Under the pieces are notes generated by a model. The model ran no database searches. It had not been told where the DNA came from and worked only from the letters and a program-made list of their open reading frames with translations. The position numbers and the translations under genes are program-made. 64,000 nt of DNA from Thysanoteuthis rhombus. Taxonomy: Eukaryota > Mollusca > Cephalopoda > Oegopsida > Thysanoteuthidae. Positions 11,969 through 23,916 of this stretch are shown here, in pieces. Each line of letters begins with the position of its first letter. Position 1 is the first letter of the stretch. Location of the stretch: contig OY735224.1 in assembly GCA_963457665.1 (NCBI GenBank), positions 41,889,739 to 41,953,738 on the forward strand. The letters are read 5' to 3'.

Positions 11969-12511
11969 TAAGACGATAAGTTGCAATATGCTTGGTTGAA
12001 AGAAATATGACCGGAATGAATAAGAGACGAAATAACATGGCCAAATACCCCCAAAATGACAGATAGAAACCAAAGTTAACATGACAAGAAATTACAGGTC
12101 TATTAACTGTTTACAACTGACGGGGGAAATTCTTACAGAAAAAATATACCACAAACCTGGATAGTAATCTGACTAAATATTCTCGAAACTGAAATTATTG
12201 ATACTGGATGATAGTATTGACAATTCACCGAATTACACAACAAAAATCATTAACTAACTAGAAAGAACACAGAGAGTAGATATCTCTGCCAAACACTAAA
12301 TGAAAACTGAATTAAAATTAGATCTTACAGTACAAATGGAATGCATTATCAATTTTTGGACCATTGTCTTTTCGTACAGAAACATTTTTCTCAATTGAAA
12401 ATAACATTCCTGAATCCGCCCGGAATTCTATGAATTCCACATTAACCGATGGCCCTTCTACAAAATGTCATAATCAGCTTTAAGTCAATACGTACAACCC
12501 TTCCAATTCCG

Positions 12512-12631
<120 letters not shown>

Positions 12632-12768
12632 ATTAAGACTTGTTATTACTGATAAGTTTCACGCCATAGCGATCGTCAAACAACTGTAAATATTTATACA
12701 TTCACACTATTCAACATTTTTGAATATTGAGCAATATTCCCATGGATAAAACATCCCTAAAAACAGTA

Positions 12769-12912
<144 letters not shown>

Positions 12913-13633
12913 ATGTACGTGTTAGTGTGTGTGTGTGCATTGCTGCTGATAAATCACAGATGTGACATACATTGGGGGAAATTGTGCTAATTTAAAAAAA
13001 CTGGGACCTTACACCGTTTCTCTCTATCTTTCTCACTTACATGTGCGTGGGAGTATATATCGAGGTATACTGTTTCGAGTGAGTAGATAGAAAGAAACTA
13101 TACAATAAAGTTGGGAACATCAACAGAGAATGAGAGTCTGTGTTTGATTCACAATGGTTAGAATTGTTTATTTTTTAACAACCATAAATTCATCAGTGCC
13201 TTAAGTTTACAAATAATATCACCGATCTCTGAGCAAAATTTGGCTTCATCTTGGTGTATGTCCAATAGCAAGTTTGTTTTTCCATCAAAAACACGTGTAT
13301 TATGCAGTGATGTAATTCTATATAAAAGCAATACAGTTTTAGTCTGGTGTCTAACCTCGTTCGTCGCAATCAATCCATTTCTCTTGGTTCATTTCATTTT
13401 GCATACATTTGTTCATATCTATCTTTCTGCACACATTCAACACATAAACGCACACTAACACACATGCTTTGAATATCTTTGAATATATGCATGTGAATGT
13501 GTATTTACAGTAACATTTGAGTCCATTTAATTGCCTGTCTGATAAAGAGGCTGATATTACATCCTGGATGTACTGGACGCCCTGTTGATATCCACTTTAT
13601 ACATGATTGTCTAGCTTAGTAGATAACTCCCCC

Positions 13634-13659
13634 CTCTCTCTCTATATATATATATATAT

Positions 13660-13749
<90 letters not shown>
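13634..13749. repeat. (CT)n-(TA)n microsatellite
   Basis: Short CT run, then about 105 bp of TA broken by a short CA stretch. It abuts the 3' end of the LINE fragment that follows. Confidence 0.95.
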
Positions 13750-13752
<3 letters not shown>

Positions 13753-14030
13753 ATCAGCAGCAGCAGCACCCCACTGCTGGACAAAGGCCTCGCCAATTTT
13801 CTTCTATGTTAAAAGTAGTGGCACCAACCTCAGCTATGTTTTGCAGGCAGACTGTTCTAACTGATCTAGTGTCTGATGTTTCCCTACTGCGTTTACTGTT
13901 CCATCTGCAGTTCCATCTGCTGTTATCTCTTTTTACTATGTGCCCTGTCCATTTCCATTTTTGTTACTCAATTACTTGTACGATACCTTTCCTTCGGCCC
14001 CCTCTCGAATCCATGTTGATCTTTTTTTAT
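13750..14030 (-). mobile_element. RTE-type LINE 3' end, fragment
   Basis: Minus-strand frames read IVQVIE, WKWTGHI and RDNSRW. These match the C-terminal part of RTE-like LINE ORFs and the related copy at 52.6 kb (IVQVIKQRKRRWA). The 3' terminus encodes a degraded GxAFVQQW-like end followed by (CTG)n and the adjacent TA run. Stops and frameshifts show it is dead. Confidence 0.6.
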
Positions 14031-14406
14031 TGCTACGTGTTATTTCTGACATTAAACACGTACATGAGTTTATTCAGACACAAAAACTCGATACTCACAA
14101 ACGAACATTTACAAGCAAACTATAGTAGCACACACACGTACGTAGACACAGATATATCCCCTTAAAATGGTGAATTAAAAGACGATATGGAAACATGGAA
14201 GTTTGGAAACAGGATTATATTTATTAACGTTATATGTTTCTAGAGTCTGTTTGCTCTTGCTCTCAAACGTCAAATAGAAAGAATGATAACATTTTGCGAA
14301 TAACGAGGTTTCGAAATGATGCGGGCTGGGGATGATGCAAAGTTATAGTTTTTTCAAAATTTGTTATCTTCATTGCCGAAAAAAGAGATATCTTCGTGTA
14401 GAAGTC

Positions 14407-14417
14407 ATATATATATG

Positions 14418-14475
<58 letters not shown>

Positions 14476-14480
14476 TGCGT
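14407..14480. repeat. (TA)n-(TG)n microsatellite
   Basis: TA run followed by about 22 TG units. Confidence 0.95.
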
Positions 14481-15218
14481 AAGACATGGATATATAACCC
14501 GAACAGAAATAATTATAAATTACGTTATATTATTTCTTGAGTGTGTATATACGCCATCACTGTTTATACACATGCAATGATGAATCTGCAGCCACAGTCA
14601 TATCCATGGCCACGGACTTGATTGCTTGTGGAATGTGTGGAAAATGCCTAAGTGCACCTGCCACTTGAATGTTATATTTCATCTTGACTTTCAAATGACA
14701 TATATATGAAGATATCAAGATATAAATCTGTCCATGTAGACACACAGTAGACCTCCGCCGAGGTTGTTCTATTTTTACCACTGGCACCTGCTTGTTCAGG
14801 CAAAATCTACGATACCAAAGATTGATATTTAAGACAGGTGGGCAGAAGATTCTTGACTGAGAAGATTGGTGCAGCAACATCTTCTTTCTTGATGAGCCGA
14901 CAAAGCTTACCTTTCTAAATATATCAATAGACATGGGTGAACTGATTTAATGAATGTAAATATTTCACACTTTATAAATTTCATAATGTAATTATAGTCC
15001 CAGAAAGACAGTCTGAGTAGCAAATGAAATTAAGATTAATATAAATGGTGGTGCAAAAATTGACAAAAAAAGAATTTCAAAACTACGTCGAAAAAAATAA
15101 ATGATGTAATAATTACTTTGCTGATGCTGGAACTGCCCATTAATAAAACCAAGATGGAACATGAGATCGAGGCATAGGGAAGACATGGAGGGTTCAATGT
15201 GGTCTGCCACAGTCTGAA

Positions 15219-15367
15219 GTTTTTGTAGCTTAATTGGTAAGACCGGCAGCGGCATCAGGGGGTGGGAGTTCGAATCCCAGCGAAAACTTTTCGTTATTCC
15301 TGATTCGCACAGTCTACTCAGTGCAGAAAAGAGACGGCCCGAGTATAGATGCAATTGAGAATCAATT
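15219..15367 (+). repeat. tRNA-like SINE with terminal hairpin
   Basis: Box A-like TAGCTTAATTGG (15226-15237) and a canonical box B GTTCGAATCCC (15268-15278) are present. A T-stem pairs TGGGA with TCCCA, and GTTTTTG (15219-15225) pairs with CGAAAAC (15281-15287) like an acceptor stem. The anticodon arm does not fold, so this is not a working tRNA. The roughly 80-bp body ends in a perfect hairpin, CAATTGA-GAA-TCAATTG, directly before (TA)n. Confidence 0.6.
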
Positions 15368-15368
15368 G

Positions 15369-15369
<1 letters not shown>

Positions 15370-15443
<74 letters not shown>

Positions 15444-15448
15444 TATAT
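15370..15448. repeat. (TA)n microsatellite
   Basis: About 78 bp, immediately 3' of the tRNA-like SINE. It may have grown from the SINE tail. Confidence 0.95.
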
Positions 15449-16336
15449 GGTAAAGAAAATAAGATTATAAATGTATATAAAAATCTATATAAATTACATG
15501 CACCAAATTCCTAAAATTAATCAAAAATAGTTTTGAAACAATACATTGAATAACGGCGATCAAATTAATGCTGACTCACATGGCGTTCAGTCTTGGATAC
15601 GTTTTGACTATATAAATATTGACTATTGAAATTTCCTTTTCAGAAGTCGAAAATGAAAAGTTCACATGACTATATATATATACGTGTGTGTATGTGTGTG
15701 TGTTTCTACAATATATATACTATATGATTATATATCAATCAGAATATTATCACTCTTCATAAAAGATATGAATTTCCAAAGAAATTATAGCAAATGATAA
15801 ATCTTTTCATATCTATAAGAAACCTTTTGTACAGATCGGAGAAAAAAATGCAATGCTCTTATTTGAAATATAATTAATTGAAAAAGTTACATTGGTTTGT
15901 GCAATTCTATTCACCCAAACAACGGTGAATTTCTGCAAAGGCTTGAAAAACAGATATGTATATACCAATTCCAGTACCGTTTTAAGCAATTACACTTTCC
16001 CTTCATGGCACTTCTCCTTCATGACATTTTCCAGGTTGTTTTATGTTGCATGGTATCTACAGAAGCAGAAGAGTAACCAGACAGCCTGAGCAGCTTCACT
16101 CCTGGTTTCGAATTAGAGTTGTCCATTTCCTAGACTGCTTACCAGCCATGCTTGGAGAGATCAGTATATCCTAGTATTTACCCATAGCAGTGTGAATACC
16201 AGGGCTAGGAAGTCCAATATACAGCTAGGGGAGTGCATTCATGCCTTTCACAGAGGCATTAGCACAAAATGAATATCAACTGTCTCAGCCATGGTTAAAA
16301 CTCGGCTTGCCAATTATGCTTTCTATAATATGTAAT

Positions 16337-16516
16337 CGAGGGTGGATCAATAAGTCTATGACCTCACAGGTAGATATCAGCTGGATTTTGATCTGAAATT
16401 TTCATTGCATAATGTTCAATCTTATGATTAATATTCATTACTGAATTAAGTGTATTGAGAAGGGAAGAGATTATGTTGTAAAATAGATATCTGTGATGTA
16501 AAATAAATGCTTTTTT
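16337..16516 (+). repeat. 180-bp interspersed repeat, copy 1
   Basis: Begins GGGTGGATCAATAA and ends near AAATAAATGCTTTTTTC. It aligns along its length with 18561-18740, including a shared TGCATTGAG/TGTATTGAG block and a TGTGAAATAAATG-like end. Class unknown. Confidence 0.55.
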
Positions 16517-16910
16517 CAAGATTGCGTTGCAGACTTACTGATTGGTGTGCCATGGTTGTCAATTTAGTTATGGTTTTTCAATTTTCCCAATTACGATGTG
16601 TACGTCAAATTCGAAAAATTTAAAAAAAACAACAAAAAAATCAACTCCTCAATTGACAACACTTGACTTCAAAACACGGAAAAATATCTTTTCTTAATTG
16701 TATATTCATCTATCTCAACTACCATCCAGACATCTAATTTTCATCATTTCTCTTAAACCAACTTTCGCTTTCGAAGCCGGGACGAAACCCAAGGATCGCA
16801 GGTGAAATTCACGTCAGCTATTACAGTCTTTTGATAAAAAAAAAATTGAGATGTACTAGAGTAGTCAGAAGGTTTTATCCTTTTTCATATTGTCAATTTT
16901 TTCCACAACA

Positions 16911-16987
16911 CATACACACACACACATGCACACACACACATACACACACACATATATATATATACACACGTGTGTGTATGTGTGTGA
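16911..16987. repeat. (CA)n/(TA)n/(TG)n microsatellite
   Basis: CA-rich, then TA, then TG runs. The flanking CA and TG arms are complementary and could fold back. Confidence 0.9.
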
Positions 16988-17292
16988 GTCAAGGAGCTGG
17001 AAAGCACAAATAGAAACACACAGGCATATTAGTAAGTAATCTCGTATATTTCCGCTCATCTCTGTAAATATTATTGATTCCTAAACATTGGAAAATTATC
17101 AATAATTCTATCAGAAAAAGTGAACCTACCTGCTTGTCTAATGTCCTTGTGAGGCCTTTTCTCTTTTATTCAACGAGGACGTTTGGTTATTGCTCCAAAG
17201 ATCGGTACAAAACAATGGGGACCACAACAGTCCGTCTGTCGGATCGCGACGTACATATCTATCGGCGACATCACAGGGTCAGAATTATTTAT

Positions 17293-17329
17293 ACACACAC
17301 ACATACACATATATATACATATATACATA

Positions 17330-17427
<98 letters not shown>

Positions 17428-17460
17428 GAAAGAGAGAGGAGAAAGAAAGAGAGAGGAGGA
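17293..17460. repeat. (CA)n then long (GA)n microsatellite
   Basis: About 125 bp of near-pure GA (from 17335), grading into GAAAGA hexamers. The Glu/Arg frames across it are repeat artefacts. Confidence 0.95.
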
Positions 17461-17849
17461 TCGGAAGAAAGAAATTAAAAAAGGGTAGGAGTCAGAGACA
17501 CGATGCCACTTCATTGTAGGCGGTACTGCCTCGCCGTGACGTCACCGAGACAGATTCTCTGAGAGATTTTTTTAAACCAAATGTTTTGTCGGAACTCAAC
17601 ATTCAGGAAAAGGCTTAGAAGAGTTAGACCACTAGCAGTGTGAGTTATGACTGTGCCTGTGTAGACATGCTTATGTATCAACACGTGTGTGTATAACATC
17701 TCAACATTAAAATACAATAAAAACAATTAAAAAAGAAATTATTACAGAAATTTCCTGCTCGGCCCCTCCATCTCATTCCAAGATTTTGACACTGATCAGG
17801 TTCTTGAGAGATTTTATCTACTATCCTAACCTCATTTCCTTACTTACAT

Positions 17850-17893
17850 GCACGCACGCGCGCGCGCGCACACACACACACACACACACATAT
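17850..17893. repeat. (CG)n-(CA)n alternating purine-pyrimidine tract
   Basis: A GCGCGCGCGC core passes into (CA)n, giving more than 40 bp of strict alternation. CG runs are rare in this AT-rich window. Confidence 0.9.
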
Positions 17894-18022
17894 ATGAGAA
17901 CTGTGTGGGCGCACGTAAACGAAAATTCACTCGAAAATGTATCTTATTTGTACGAAACACATACATGCATATGTACGTATTAAAACACACACATATATGT
18001 ATATGTAAGCATAATAGTTATG

Positions 18023-18026
<4 letters not shown>

Positions 18027-18086
<60 letters not shown>
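18027..18086. repeat. (TA)n microsatellite
   Basis: About 60 bp of TA. Confidence 0.95.
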
Positions 18087-18090
<4 letters not shown>

Positions 18091-18112
18091 TAAATTTTGT
18101 TTTATTGTACCG

Positions 18113-18356
18113 AAAGTCTTATTTGAAATGATTATCCATCATTACACGGTTAATGTATAACTTGGCCTAGACAACGTAAATGGGATGAACCATTGAAGAA
18201 AATGGTGCTGCTGCAGTTGGAGCAGCTACCCTATCGGTTGTAGGTCACATCACTGCAGCAACCCCATTTCCTTTCATTGTTTACTCTATTCATGTTGTCT
18301 AAGCCACGTGATATATTGACCGTGTAACGACGGAAAAACATTTCAAATAGGAGTTT
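18113..18356. mobile_element. Foldback MITE, copy 1
   Basis: Two inverted arms of about 100 bp (18113-18215 and the complement of 18243-18356) flank a short centre. Both arms carry TATTTGAAATG, TACACGGT, TAGACAAC and CTGCTGCAG or TTGCTGCAG in the same order. No coding capacity. This long-inverted-repeat form is typical of non-autonomous DNA elements. Confidence 0.75.
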
Positions 18357-18413
18357 CTTTGTATCATAACGCAATATATAATGATTCTGTCGGATAATAT
18401 ATATTCATTTCTT

Positions 18414-18415
18414 TA

Positions 18416-18489
<74 letters not shown>

Positions 18490-18496
18490 TATGCAT
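18414..18496. repeat. (TA)n microsatellite
   Basis: About 80 bp of TA with isolated G or C interruptions. Confidence 0.95.
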
Positions 18497-18560
18497 ATGA
18501 ATCTCTCTATATCATATATATATATATATGCGTGTTTGTCTGTGTATGAGTATGCACATA

Positions 18561-18740
18561 CAGGGTCGATCAATAATCGTTACCAGAAACTTGGTCTTTT
18601 CTTGAATTTTCATTTTAAACTTTCACTGTATGACATTTGATATCATTAATTAATATCTAACACTGAATTTACTGCATTGAGGGAGAATGAGATGATGATG
18701 AAAGATATTTGTCATGTGAAATAAATGTTTTTCATCAATA
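18561..18740 (+). repeat. 180-bp interspersed repeat, copy 2
   Basis: Begins CAGGGTCGATCAATAA and aligns end to end with 16337-16516. It lies between the two foldback MITEs. Confidence 0.55.
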
Positions 18741-18956
18741 GGCTTCGGAATCTTTCAGTGCAAGTATAAATGCGAGTGTAAGTATGTATGCATCCGTATA
18801 TTTGAGTGTAAGGATATATGCATCTGTATATACCTAATATGCATTAACGGTATTATACAGTATATGCACATAAGTTTTTGTATGTATGTATATATGTTTA
18901 TTAGAAATGGATTTTCATCCGACAAAATGATTACGAATTGTGTTGTATAATATTGA

Positions 18957-19298
18957 AACTATTATTTGAAATGATCACCAGTTATTTCACGGTGAATGTA
19001 TCATTTGGTCAAGACTGCGTAAATTGAATAAACAATTAAAGAAAATGTGGCTACTGCAAGAATCGACCAATAGGTTAGCCGCTTCAACTCAGTACTGCTC
19101 TTACCATTGAGTAATGCACTTGCCCAAATAATTGGTTCGGTTCCAAATTCTAGTTTCTGCTAAACCTCGGTCTATATCTGCTTTATCTGTTTCTTTCAAC
19201 ATGACAATGATGTTAATTTGTTTATCTTATTTACGTTGTCTAAACCAAGTGGTACATTCCCTGTGTAATAATGGGAGATCATTTCAGGTAAGAGTATG
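18957..19298. mobile_element. Foldback MITE, copy 2
   Basis: Arms at 18957-19055 and the complement of 19210-19298 match each other and both arms of the 18.1-kb copy (TGAAATGATC, CACGG or CACAGG, TGGTYWAGAC, CGTAAAT). The centre is longer and holds a box B-like GGTTCGGTTCCAAATT motif (about 19135-19150). Confidence 0.75.
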
Positions 19299-20028
19299 GA
19301 TATAATAATAATTTAACATTAGTATCTAGGTTTGGTCTCAAAAGGTGTTTTTTTCTTATCAAACATTACTAAACACTAAATCACTAAACATTACCTACGC
19401 CACTGTAAGTGTGAAACCACGAGTAGAATCTCTTGAAATTGAATATTCTAAAAAAAAAAAACCAGTCAACAGAGATAGAGTTCTGATTGATCTCTCAATA
19501 GAAACCATCACTTGACATTTGGTAGCACGTCTGTGTGCGTATGTTTTTATATCTACATGTTTATATAATAAATACAGAAAATGAATTTTTGTCTATGATT
19601 TTCCTCAGCCGCTGAATAAAAAAGAAAAAGAATTAGCCACCAACACACATAGATTCAATAATGAAGTCCGGAATAGACCATGAGAATGGATGATGAAGCC
19701 TGTGAAGAAGCTGAGGAATACATTCACCAAGCTCAGACGAGAGTACACGGCGTATAATGACGGAACACATCTGTTATAAATAGAGACATACTGAAAACCG
19801 ATAGATCACGTTCTCTATGAAAGGCCTTCGTCCAACAGTCGAATCATAACAGCTGACGATGATATTGTATACGTGTGTGTTAGTTTGATAATATTTCTGA
19901 CAAGAAATTTGACCAAATAAAATGACATCATCTATACAGTCAAACAGCAAACCTTTACGAATGACTTAGTTCGAGGCAGAACCCTTTCTTTCATTCTCTA
20001 TGATACTCCCATCTAAACTGTTCTTTTA

Positions 20029-20692
20029 TAAGGTCGTTGAAAAAATAGTTGCGATTTTTCAACATCAAATTTATTGCATTATACTTCAGCTTTGAATAAA
20101 AGTTGCTAATCGAAATATGAACCCCCGAAAATGAAAAGTAGTAGTCGGTCGGAAAATGCTCTAGTATTAAGCTTAGTTCGTTCGAGCGTTTTTACTTTTC
20201 TTTCAGGGTCATTCGCGTGACATATTGGACTTTGATTCTTTTGCAATTGGTTGCAAATGTCAACCAACAGTTGAGTGGTCAACGTTTAATTCCTCTGCAA
20301 GCTCTCAACTTGTTTTGCGTGCAATCACCTCAATAATGGATATCGTCAATCACTGAAGGATGTCCTCATCTTCAAAGCTCTTGTCTCTGTTTCGAATTTT
20401 TTGTATATGTTGTTGAGTTGTTGATTCCCTGGCGATATACTTGGTTGATATTGAAAGCAATTTCTGCTAATTTACATCCCATCTTAAAGTCATACAACAA
20501 AATTGCTCAAATTTGCCTCTTCTCATCTTTGATTTGACAGTCTCAAATCAACCAGAATAAACAGTGAAGGGAAAACGTTCAGTTTAAATAAAAAGAGCGA
20601 CATTCACGCTTTAAAATAGTTCATGGACATGGTTGAATACTACTTTATTCAAAAATAAGCATCAAAGTTTTTTTGCACCAACTTTTTTTCTT
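20029..20692 (-). mobile_element. Internally deleted mariner element
   Basis: The left end TAAGGTCGTTGAAAAAA followed by TTGCGATTTTT resembles mariner terminal repeats of the TTAGGTTGGTGCAAAA...TTGCGGTTTTT type. The right end on the minus strand reads GTTGGTGCAAAAAAAC. At about 660 bp it is half the usual 1.3 kb. TA dinucleotides flank the left end. Confidence 0.75.
20100..20570 (-). pseudogene. Mariner transposase remnant
   Basis: Minus-strand frames give the N-terminal helix-turn-helix region of a mariner transposase, including RKTS*ELAEELNVDHSTV and LRWDVN. After a large deletion come the last residues GSYFD and a stop, which are the usual mariner C-terminus. The catalytic DD34D core is missing, and stops and frameshifts break the rest. 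It is non-functional. Confidence 0.75.
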
Positions 20693-21267
20693 AAAAGTTC
20701 TGACTTTCTTAAAATTTAACCTTGATACCTTATTCTTTGTAGCTATCAAATTCTTGAGGATCTGATCTCTCCTCCCAGGTTCTCCTGCTGTGGCCTCCTG
20801 ATGGTCTCACTGAGCAAATCTTGTTCCGTTTAGAGATTAAACTCTCGGCTATGGATCAAATATCAATAATCAATGCGAATAAAATTGGAACAAGGATCAT
20901 ACAAGCCTGTTTTAAGATAATATTTTCTATTTTCTTTTTAATTGTAAGAATGTATACCTGTATAAACGTCATTAATTATCAATAAATGAGAACTATGACA
21001 TCCTTCTCTGAGGACTACATATTGTTTAACTTTGGTTAAGAATGTGTGTAATTATAAGGACAACAGGAATATGCGATGTAAAATATTTTCAGTTTTAAAA
21101 CATTGATTTATTCGGGGTCACTTCAAAAATGATATCTTTGCTTCATTATTCAAAACCTAACTTTATTGTTCAATATCGAAACATAGGTAAAGAAAATAAA
21201 GAATTTCTGTATGCAGCGTCAAATATTCAACGAACCAGATAAAATGAGGCTGCGAACTAAATTTGGT

Positions 21268-21292
21268 CTGCTGACTTAGTTGCTGACCCCTG
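21268..21292 (-). mobile_element. hAT-like terminal inverted repeat
   Basis: On the minus strand the sequence starts CAGGGGTCAGCAACT, close to the CAGGGGTCGGCAA termini common in hAT elements. The partner end was not found, so this may be a solo end. Confidence 0.35.
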
Positions 21293-22460
21293 GTGTAAAC
21301 CAACATCTTTTCTCATTCTAGCGATTCTCACGGCAAAATTTGAACTTCCTGATATCTACAAATTGTATTGGAATAAGTGTTATGTTATTAATAGAGGGAA
21401 GATTGTAGAAAATTAGAAACGAGTTTGAAGACTTTTTTTTACATTTGTTGATTGGTGAATTAGTAGAAACTGCTTGGGAAAATTTCAGCCTAATTTACTC
21501 ACACATTTGAAAATTTCACCAAAGTTATGCCCCCCCCCCATGTAAGAAATTATGTATTCAATTTTTAAATGAGATATTTCATAAGGAGAGTATTTCATGA
21601 GAAAATCTCATGGAATTCATTTTCAAGTCACACTCACATGTAATTTGATTTTATAGAATCTCAACATAGTTCCCTTTGGATTCCAACAATATTATATTTC
21701 TATGAAGACAGTTACCGAGGGAAACTAAGTGTATTGTAATTTATTTGATCCTGGTCCCTGTCAATTCAAAATTGTCTCTGGAAATGAGAAATGAAAAAAA
21801 AAAAAAACAACTAAAATCTTATCTGTTTAGAAAGTTTTTTTTGGTGTATGTGTGTATGAGTGTGTGTGTATGAGTGTATGTTTGTGTGTGTGGTATTTAT
21901 CAGAATACAATGCAAACTTTGGAAAAATCTTTGCTGGAGTTTTTATTTCAAATTCTGTCATTAAGTTATTAAAGATTATACTTATTGGACTTGACTGAAT
22001 TATTATGGAACTTTATCGTCAGAAAAAATTTCTACTTATCAATCAATATGAAGTTAATCTAATTTCAATGTGCTTGTCTTTGAAAAAAACATTTGATTAT
22101 TATCTTAAAATTCGTAATACAATACATTTTGCCAGATACAGCAAAGCGTCATTCAGAAATGTGATCCACCTCTCCTGGCATATCAGAGTAGGTGCTGACA
22201 GAATTTGATTGGCTGTTGACATTACCTGCCATGCATTAAACATTCAAAATTCAAAACAAACACGCCTCTGACAGTTGATAGGGTACGAGGGTGAAACTGT
22301 AGTAATTGACCTTTGAACTGTTTTCATCCGTAGATGGTAAGTAAATGCCGTCTCCCCTGAGTTTTCTGCAAAAAGTAAGTGATATTTCCCCAAATACGAC
22401 AGTATGGAGTTCTACTTATCGATAGATATAATCATCATTTCTTGACATACAACTTTTAGT

Positions 22461-22572
<112 letters not shown>

Positions 22573-23011
22573 CGTGTCTGCATTTGTATCTTTTTATATC
22601 TATGTGTTTATAATCAAATAATTAATCATTAAAACAACTATTTTTTCTATCAAATTTCGTTGGAGTCAATTTTATTTTAGAAAGAATTTCAAAACTGACC
22701 TCCATTGCTCTGGTGATAAATCTGTCATTTTTTGCAGAATTTCAATCAAGAGCGTAATCACGACCTCGATCTGCTCAGCCACCCCCCATGACTATGCGAA
22801 AGTATTTTTCTTTCGACCATCTTTTTTCATTCAGCAATATTCAGAATCAAACTTTCAATGAAGTTGATTATTAAATTAATGCAATACATTTTAAAAGAGC
22901 GAAAATGGTCCATGAGAGTTGTTATTGTACATTAAAGCTTGTGTCAGTTGATTTTCCCTTGTCTGGCTCTTCCACTGAACCATCATTTGTGATTTTTTTG
23001 CACAACCTGAC

Positions 23012-23098
23012 CCAGGGATTTAGATCATGACCACAGGGAAGGTTACTAGATGCGCTGAGCCGACTCTTTTATCCACTAAACTACGCGTCCCGTTGGTA
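23012..23098 (-). repeat. tRNA-like SINE head, decayed
   Basis: Minus strand: box A-like TAGTTTAGTGG, followed about 40 bp later by a box B-like part ending CTAAATCCC. Cloverleaf pairing is poor. Confidence 0.45.
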
Positions 23099-23184
23099 GG
23101 ACAAGAAAGTCATGCACCGATTCAATGTTACAGTATATTGATTGGCATTGACAGATGAATGAGTTTACCCCCATAGTTTTAGTA

Positions 23185-23285
23185 AAGGGTTCGGTTTCAA
23201 ATTCTCAGAAGGCCAAAAACTACGACTTATACCTGTAGAAGGCTGGAGAGTACGATGGCCGAAACGTCGTGACTATAACGACTAC
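23185..23285 (+). repeat. SINE-like element with hammerhead-like core
   Basis: GGGTTCGGTT then CAAATTCTCAGAAGG, then ACCTGTAGAAGGCTGG leading to GGCCGAAAC. It matches the minus-strand copy at 3.4 kb upstream of the core and the 0.36-kb copy at the core. One core base set (CTGATGA to CTGTAGA) is altered. Confidence 0.55.
23233..23282 (+). ncRNA. Hammerhead-like motif, altered core
   Basis: CTGTAGA (23233-23239), stem II GGCT with GGCC, GAAAC (23261-23265), then a hairpin GTCGT (23266-23270) with ACGAC (23278-23282). This last stem covaries with GTTGT/ACAAC at 396-412. Probably inactive because the core is changed. Confidence 0.45.
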
Positions 23286-23359
23286 GATGGAAACACTGAA
23301 TCAATTTATAATAATGATGTTTCCTTGTGAAATTGTTGCTAGCAATATATAAGATGTCA

Positions 23360-23432
23360 TGATGATCTTAATAAGTTCAGAAAATATTGGCGCCACGATG
23401 TCTGGCAAATCTTGGAAAAGGTCTGTCCAACG
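23360..23432 (+). mobile_element. RTE-type LINE 3' fragment, rearranged
   Basis: AAGTTCAGAAAATATTGGCG followed by CTTGGAAAAGGTCTGTCC matches the KFRKYW...ILEKV part of the LINE ends at 26.0 and 60.4 kb, with an internal deletion. Confidence 0.5.
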
Positions 23433-23808
23433 ATGTATGTAAAACTGCTGCTGCAAATTATGATGAGAATAAAATGTCGTGTGAACAGATGGCCCCACAA
23501 GGTTCCGACCTTTTTTGTTATAATTTGCAAAATTGGACCTTTTATAAGCTTATTAAAAAAATCAGCATTTTACCCACACTTCAGGCACGATTGAAAGTTT
23601 ATGAAAAGTCAGTAAAGAACAGAAGAACAGGAAAATCTTATTTGGTGTTTTTATGGCCTTAAAACGTATTTCATGTGTCAGGAAATGCAACATTCATTCA
23701 GTGCATGTGTGGGTGCCTACAAGGATGTCCGTAATAGGATATTGTATCTGGAAGAAAACTCAATTTCATATTTGTAATTTTCAGCTATAAGGATACATAT
23801 ATGTATGT

Positions 23809-23810
<2 letters not shown>

Positions 23811-23868
<58 letters not shown>

Positions 23869-23916
23869 GGAAAGAAAGAAAGAAAGAAAGAAAGAAGAGA
23901 GAGAGAGAGAGAGAAA
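23811..23916. repeat. (GA)n-(GACA)n-(AAAG)n-(GA)n compound microsatellite
   Basis: Four purine-rich simple repeats in sequence. Confidence 0.95.

Noticed and set aside
14557-14934. 125-codon minus-strand ORF
   Set aside because: Open and moderately protein-like, but no domain, splice context or second piece supports it.
15219-15290. Functional tRNA gene
   Set aside because: Acceptor and T stems pair, but D-arm and anticodon arm do not, and an extra base separates T stem from acceptor stem.
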